Made by a program: the position numbers and the translations under genes. A model generated the notes under the pieces. It saw nothing but the letters and a program-made list of their open reading frames with translations, did not search any database and had not been told where the DNA came from. From contig JAURLY010000258.1 of assembly GCA_030830945.1 (NCBI GenBank), forward strand, positions 1 to 7,359: 7,359 nucleotides of DNA. Direction: 5' to 3'. Below, in pieces: positions 5,490 through 7,359 of the stretch; the first letter of the stretch is position 1; each line of letters opens with the position of its first letter. Origin of the DNA: Gammaproteobacteria bacterium (lineage in GTDB: Bacteria > Pseudomonadota > Gammaproteobacteria > Pseudomonadales > GM7GCV1).

Positions 5490-6893
5490 TTAGGTAGTGG
5501 GGATATTTATTTGCTGCCCAACCCGTATAACAGAACTACTGATATTGTTAAGCATTTGCAGAGTGTTAAGGGATACGTTGAAACGCTCGGCAATTTCAGA
5601 AAGTGTATCGCCACTCTGAATCACGTAGGTTCGTTCGCCCTGATCACGTATAGCGGCGACCAATGTTCCTGCCGGCGGGTAGTTATCGAAGTAATTTCTC
5701 ACCCCCTGAAAAATGGATCCGGCTAACCTGTTCTGGAATGATGCCGTTGAAAGATTGCGGGCATCTTCCGGGTTGGAAATAAATCCTGTTTCAATAAGTA
5801 ATGAGGGGACATCTGGAGATTTGAGTACAGCAAAGCCAGCTTGCTCGACGCTTTTTTTGTGTAATCTTGTTACGGAACCCATTTCGGAAAGTATCAGCTC
5901 GCCGAGACGAAGACTGGAATCCAGGGTCGCGTTCATGGACAGATCAAGTAACACACTGGCCAACTGGTCATCTTTATCTTTGAGACTTAGGTTACCCGCA
6001 CCACCAATCAGATCAGCTCGATTCTCCTTTTGAGCTAGATAGGACGCCATTTCACTGGTCGCACCCCGAGTGGAAAGCGCATAAACCGAGGCTCCGCGAA
6101 CTGTGGGTAGCCGGAAACTATCAGCATGAATTGAGATAAACATGTCAGCACGATGTTCCCTCGCCCTGGCAAAACGATCTCGCAGTGGAACGTAATAATC
6201 ACTGGTTCTTACCAAAACTGCCGAATAACCATGCTGCGCATCAATCGCTTTCTTAAGCGCCTGGCTTATCCCAAATACGACGTCTTTTTCATATACACCA
6301 CCAGGGCCAAGGGCGCCGGGATCTTCGCCACCATGACCCGCATCAATAGCAATCACGATGTCCCGGTTCACCTCAGTCAGATCGGCAACAGATTTTTCAA
6401 CACGCTCAGTTTTATCAAACAAGTCAACTACCAAGCGATCGCCATACGATTCATTGGGTTTCAATGAGAAGGTGCGCGGCTTCACCTGTTGGCTAAGATC
6501 CAGCACAACTCGCAAACCACCGTCATCACGTTTCCCTGTACGAATACCATCGACCGGGGTATCTGCCGTATCAAGATTGTTGAGGTTTGCGGTAAAACTG
6601 GCAGCAGGTAAATCAATCACCAGTCTCTCTGGATTACTGAGCTCAAAGATACTGTGTGATACCGGGCCATTGAGATCAAACACCAGACGCGTGTTATCTG
6701 GAGCGCGCCATACCCGGACATTTTCGACCACAGGCTCAGCCAGGGAATAAAAGGAATTTGTCAGTAAAATGAGGGATGCAAGCAGGAGTGTAATTCGTTT
6801 TCCTGAAAGCAAGCGCAGGCCGCAGAAACTGAAGTTCCGCGACCGCCGTACGCCAGAATGCGTACCAAAAAGTAAAAGCTTGCTACTGACCAT
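5490..6893 (-). CDS. amiB: AmiB-type N-acetylmuramoyl-L-alanine amidase with AMIN and LysM domains
   Basis: This periplasmic zinc amidase cuts the amide bond between MurNAc and the stem peptide and helps daughter cells separate. From ATG at 6893 it has 467 residues, close to Pseudomonas AmiB. The signal sequence is long, with a hydrophobic stretch ITLLLASLILLTNSFYSLA and probable cleavage after Ala52. An AMIN domain (about 56-160) directs proteins to the septum. The Amidase_3 domain (about 180-402) keeps its zinc ligands and catalytic Glu: His187 (IDAGHGGEDPGALG), Glu202 (YEKDV), His256 (SIHADS) and Glu368 (IETGFISNP). A single LysM (about 422-466, YVIQSGDTLSEIAERFNVS) binds peptidoglycan. 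The start overlaps tsaE by 11 bp. ATG at 6902 is an alternative, and neither has a strong Shine-Dalgarno. The frame is open further up to 7202, but that part only shadows tsaE. Synteny tsaE-amiB-mutL supports amiB over amiC. Confidence 0.93.
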   Translation of the reverse strand: MVSSKLLLFGTHSGVRRSRNFSFCGLRLLSGKRITLLLASLILLTNSFYSLAEPVVENVRVWRAPDNTRLVFDLNGPVSHSIFELSNPERLVIDLPAASFTANLNNLDTADTPVDGIRTGKRDDGGLRVVLDLSQQVKPRTFSLKPNESYGDRLVVDLFDKTERVEKSVADLTEVNRDIVIAIDAGHGGEDPGALGPGGVYEKDVVFGISQALKKAIDAQHGYSAVLVRTSDYYVPLRDRFARAREHRADMFISIHADSFRLPTVRGASVYALSTRGATSEMASYLAQKENRADLIGGAGNLSLKDKDDQLASVLLDLSMNATLDSSLRLGELILSEMGSVTRLHKKSVEQAGFAVLKSPDVPSLLIETGFISNPEDARNLSTASFQNRLAGSIFQGVRNYFDNYPPAGTLVAAIRDQGERTYVIQSGDTLSEIAERFNVSLNTLQMLNNISSSVIRVGQQINIPTT

Positions 6894-7359
6894 GGAAAGC
6901 ATTGTGCCACTGAATATCAATTTGTCTAGTATTTTTAGTAACTTGCGAATCTTTCTTAAAGTGATTAAAACGCAAATATATCTCGACATCCGGCACCCCA
7001 AGGCAACCCATTGCTCGCTCTGGCCACTCAATGAGACAGAGTTTGCCGTCCATGAGCTCATCGCGAGCGCCAATAAACTCAAGTTCTTCGGGGTGTCCAA
7101 GGCGATATAGGTCAAAGTGTTCACTGGCCACAGGCTGGGTAGGATAATGCTCAACCAGTGTATACGTTGGGCTTCTAACAGTTCCCTTATAACCCATGCC
7201 ACGCAATATCCCTCGTGTCAGGGTGGTTTTCCCCGCTCCCAGGTCGCCATGCAAAAAAACCACACCACCTTCAGGCAAACGCTGGCACAGTTCTTTTGCC
7301 AGGGATTCGCCAAAAGCAATAGTGGCTGATTCATCTGCCAGCTCAAAACCAGATTCCAG
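6883..7359 (-). CDS. tsaE: TsaE, tRNA threonylcarbamoyladenosine biosynthesis ATPase (5' end cut by window)
   Basis: TsaE (YjeE) is the small P-loop ATPase that works with TsaB and TsaD to form t6A at position 37 of tRNAs reading ANN codons. The frame is open from the window edge to TAG at 6885-6883, giving 158 visible residues; full-length homologues have about 150-160, so only a few residues are probably missing. Visible motifs are FELADESATIAFGESLAKEL near the start, Walker A HGDLGAGKTTLTRG, SPTYTLVEHY, HFDLYRL, and CLIEWPER. The TTG at 7278 is not the start, since conserved family sequence continues upstream of it. The C-terminal end overlaps the start of amiB by 11 bp, which indicates cotranscription. 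In E. coli and Pseudomonas the same gene precedes amiB. Confidence 0.95.
   Translation of the reverse strand: MESGFELADESATIAFGESLAKELCQRLPEGGVVFLHGDLGAGKTTLTRGILRGMGYKGTVRSPTYTLVEHYPTQPVASEHFDLYRLGHPEELEFIGARDELMDGKLCLIEWPERAMGCLGVPDVEIYLRFNHFKKDSQVTKNTRQIDIQWHNAFHGQ

Noticed and set aside
6894..7202. Long upstream extension of the amiB frame to 7202
   Set aside because: It lies entirely within tsaE in another frame, shows no domain, and the signal peptide and family length fit a start near 6893.

Overview
The window reads as chromosomal DNA of a non-enteric gammaproteobacterium. Two things suggest this. A tsaE-amiB-mutL cluster encodes an AmiB with a C-terminal LysM domain, as in Pseudomonas and its relatives. 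The MutL keeps the C-terminal endonuclease motifs that E. coli MutL lacks. A marine or Pseudomonas/Cellvibrio-like lineage is a reasonable guess, but the genus cannot be fixed from the sequence alone. No RNA genes, CRISPR array, insertion sequence or phage gene was seen.

Left part (1-2214, mostly + strand): the end of a histidine operon. It holds the 3' end of hisH, then hisA and hisF. HisH and HisF form the imidazole glycerol phosphate synthase, and HisA supplies its substrate PRFAR. The three genes are not tightly packed as in E. coli. A 382-bp gap separates hisH from hisA and a 160-bp gap separates hisA from hisF. The first gap carries, on the opposite strand, a small membrane-protein gene of the Pmp3/YqaE (UPF0057) family. 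It is intact except for one in-frame amber codon at 305-307, where the family normally has Gln. The second gap carries a plausible promoter and a short perfect dyad at the predicted hisF transcription start. hisF starts with TTG.

Right part (2227-7359, - strand, read from right to left): tsaE (5' end cut by the window edge), amiB, mutL and bioA. tsaE and amiB overlap by 11 bp. A 159-bp gap with a consensus -10 box precedes mutL. mutL and bioA overlap in a TAATG stop/start. In E. coli and Pseudomonas, mutL is followed by miaA and hfq, but here the biotin gene bioA takes that place. bioA converges on hisF with only 12 bp between the stop codons and no convincing terminator.

The main core genes all look intact and keep their catalytic residues. 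The points that stand out are the amber-interrupted Pmp3 gene inside the his operon, the mutL-bioA junction, and the hisF start region. No clearly new multi-gene system is present.
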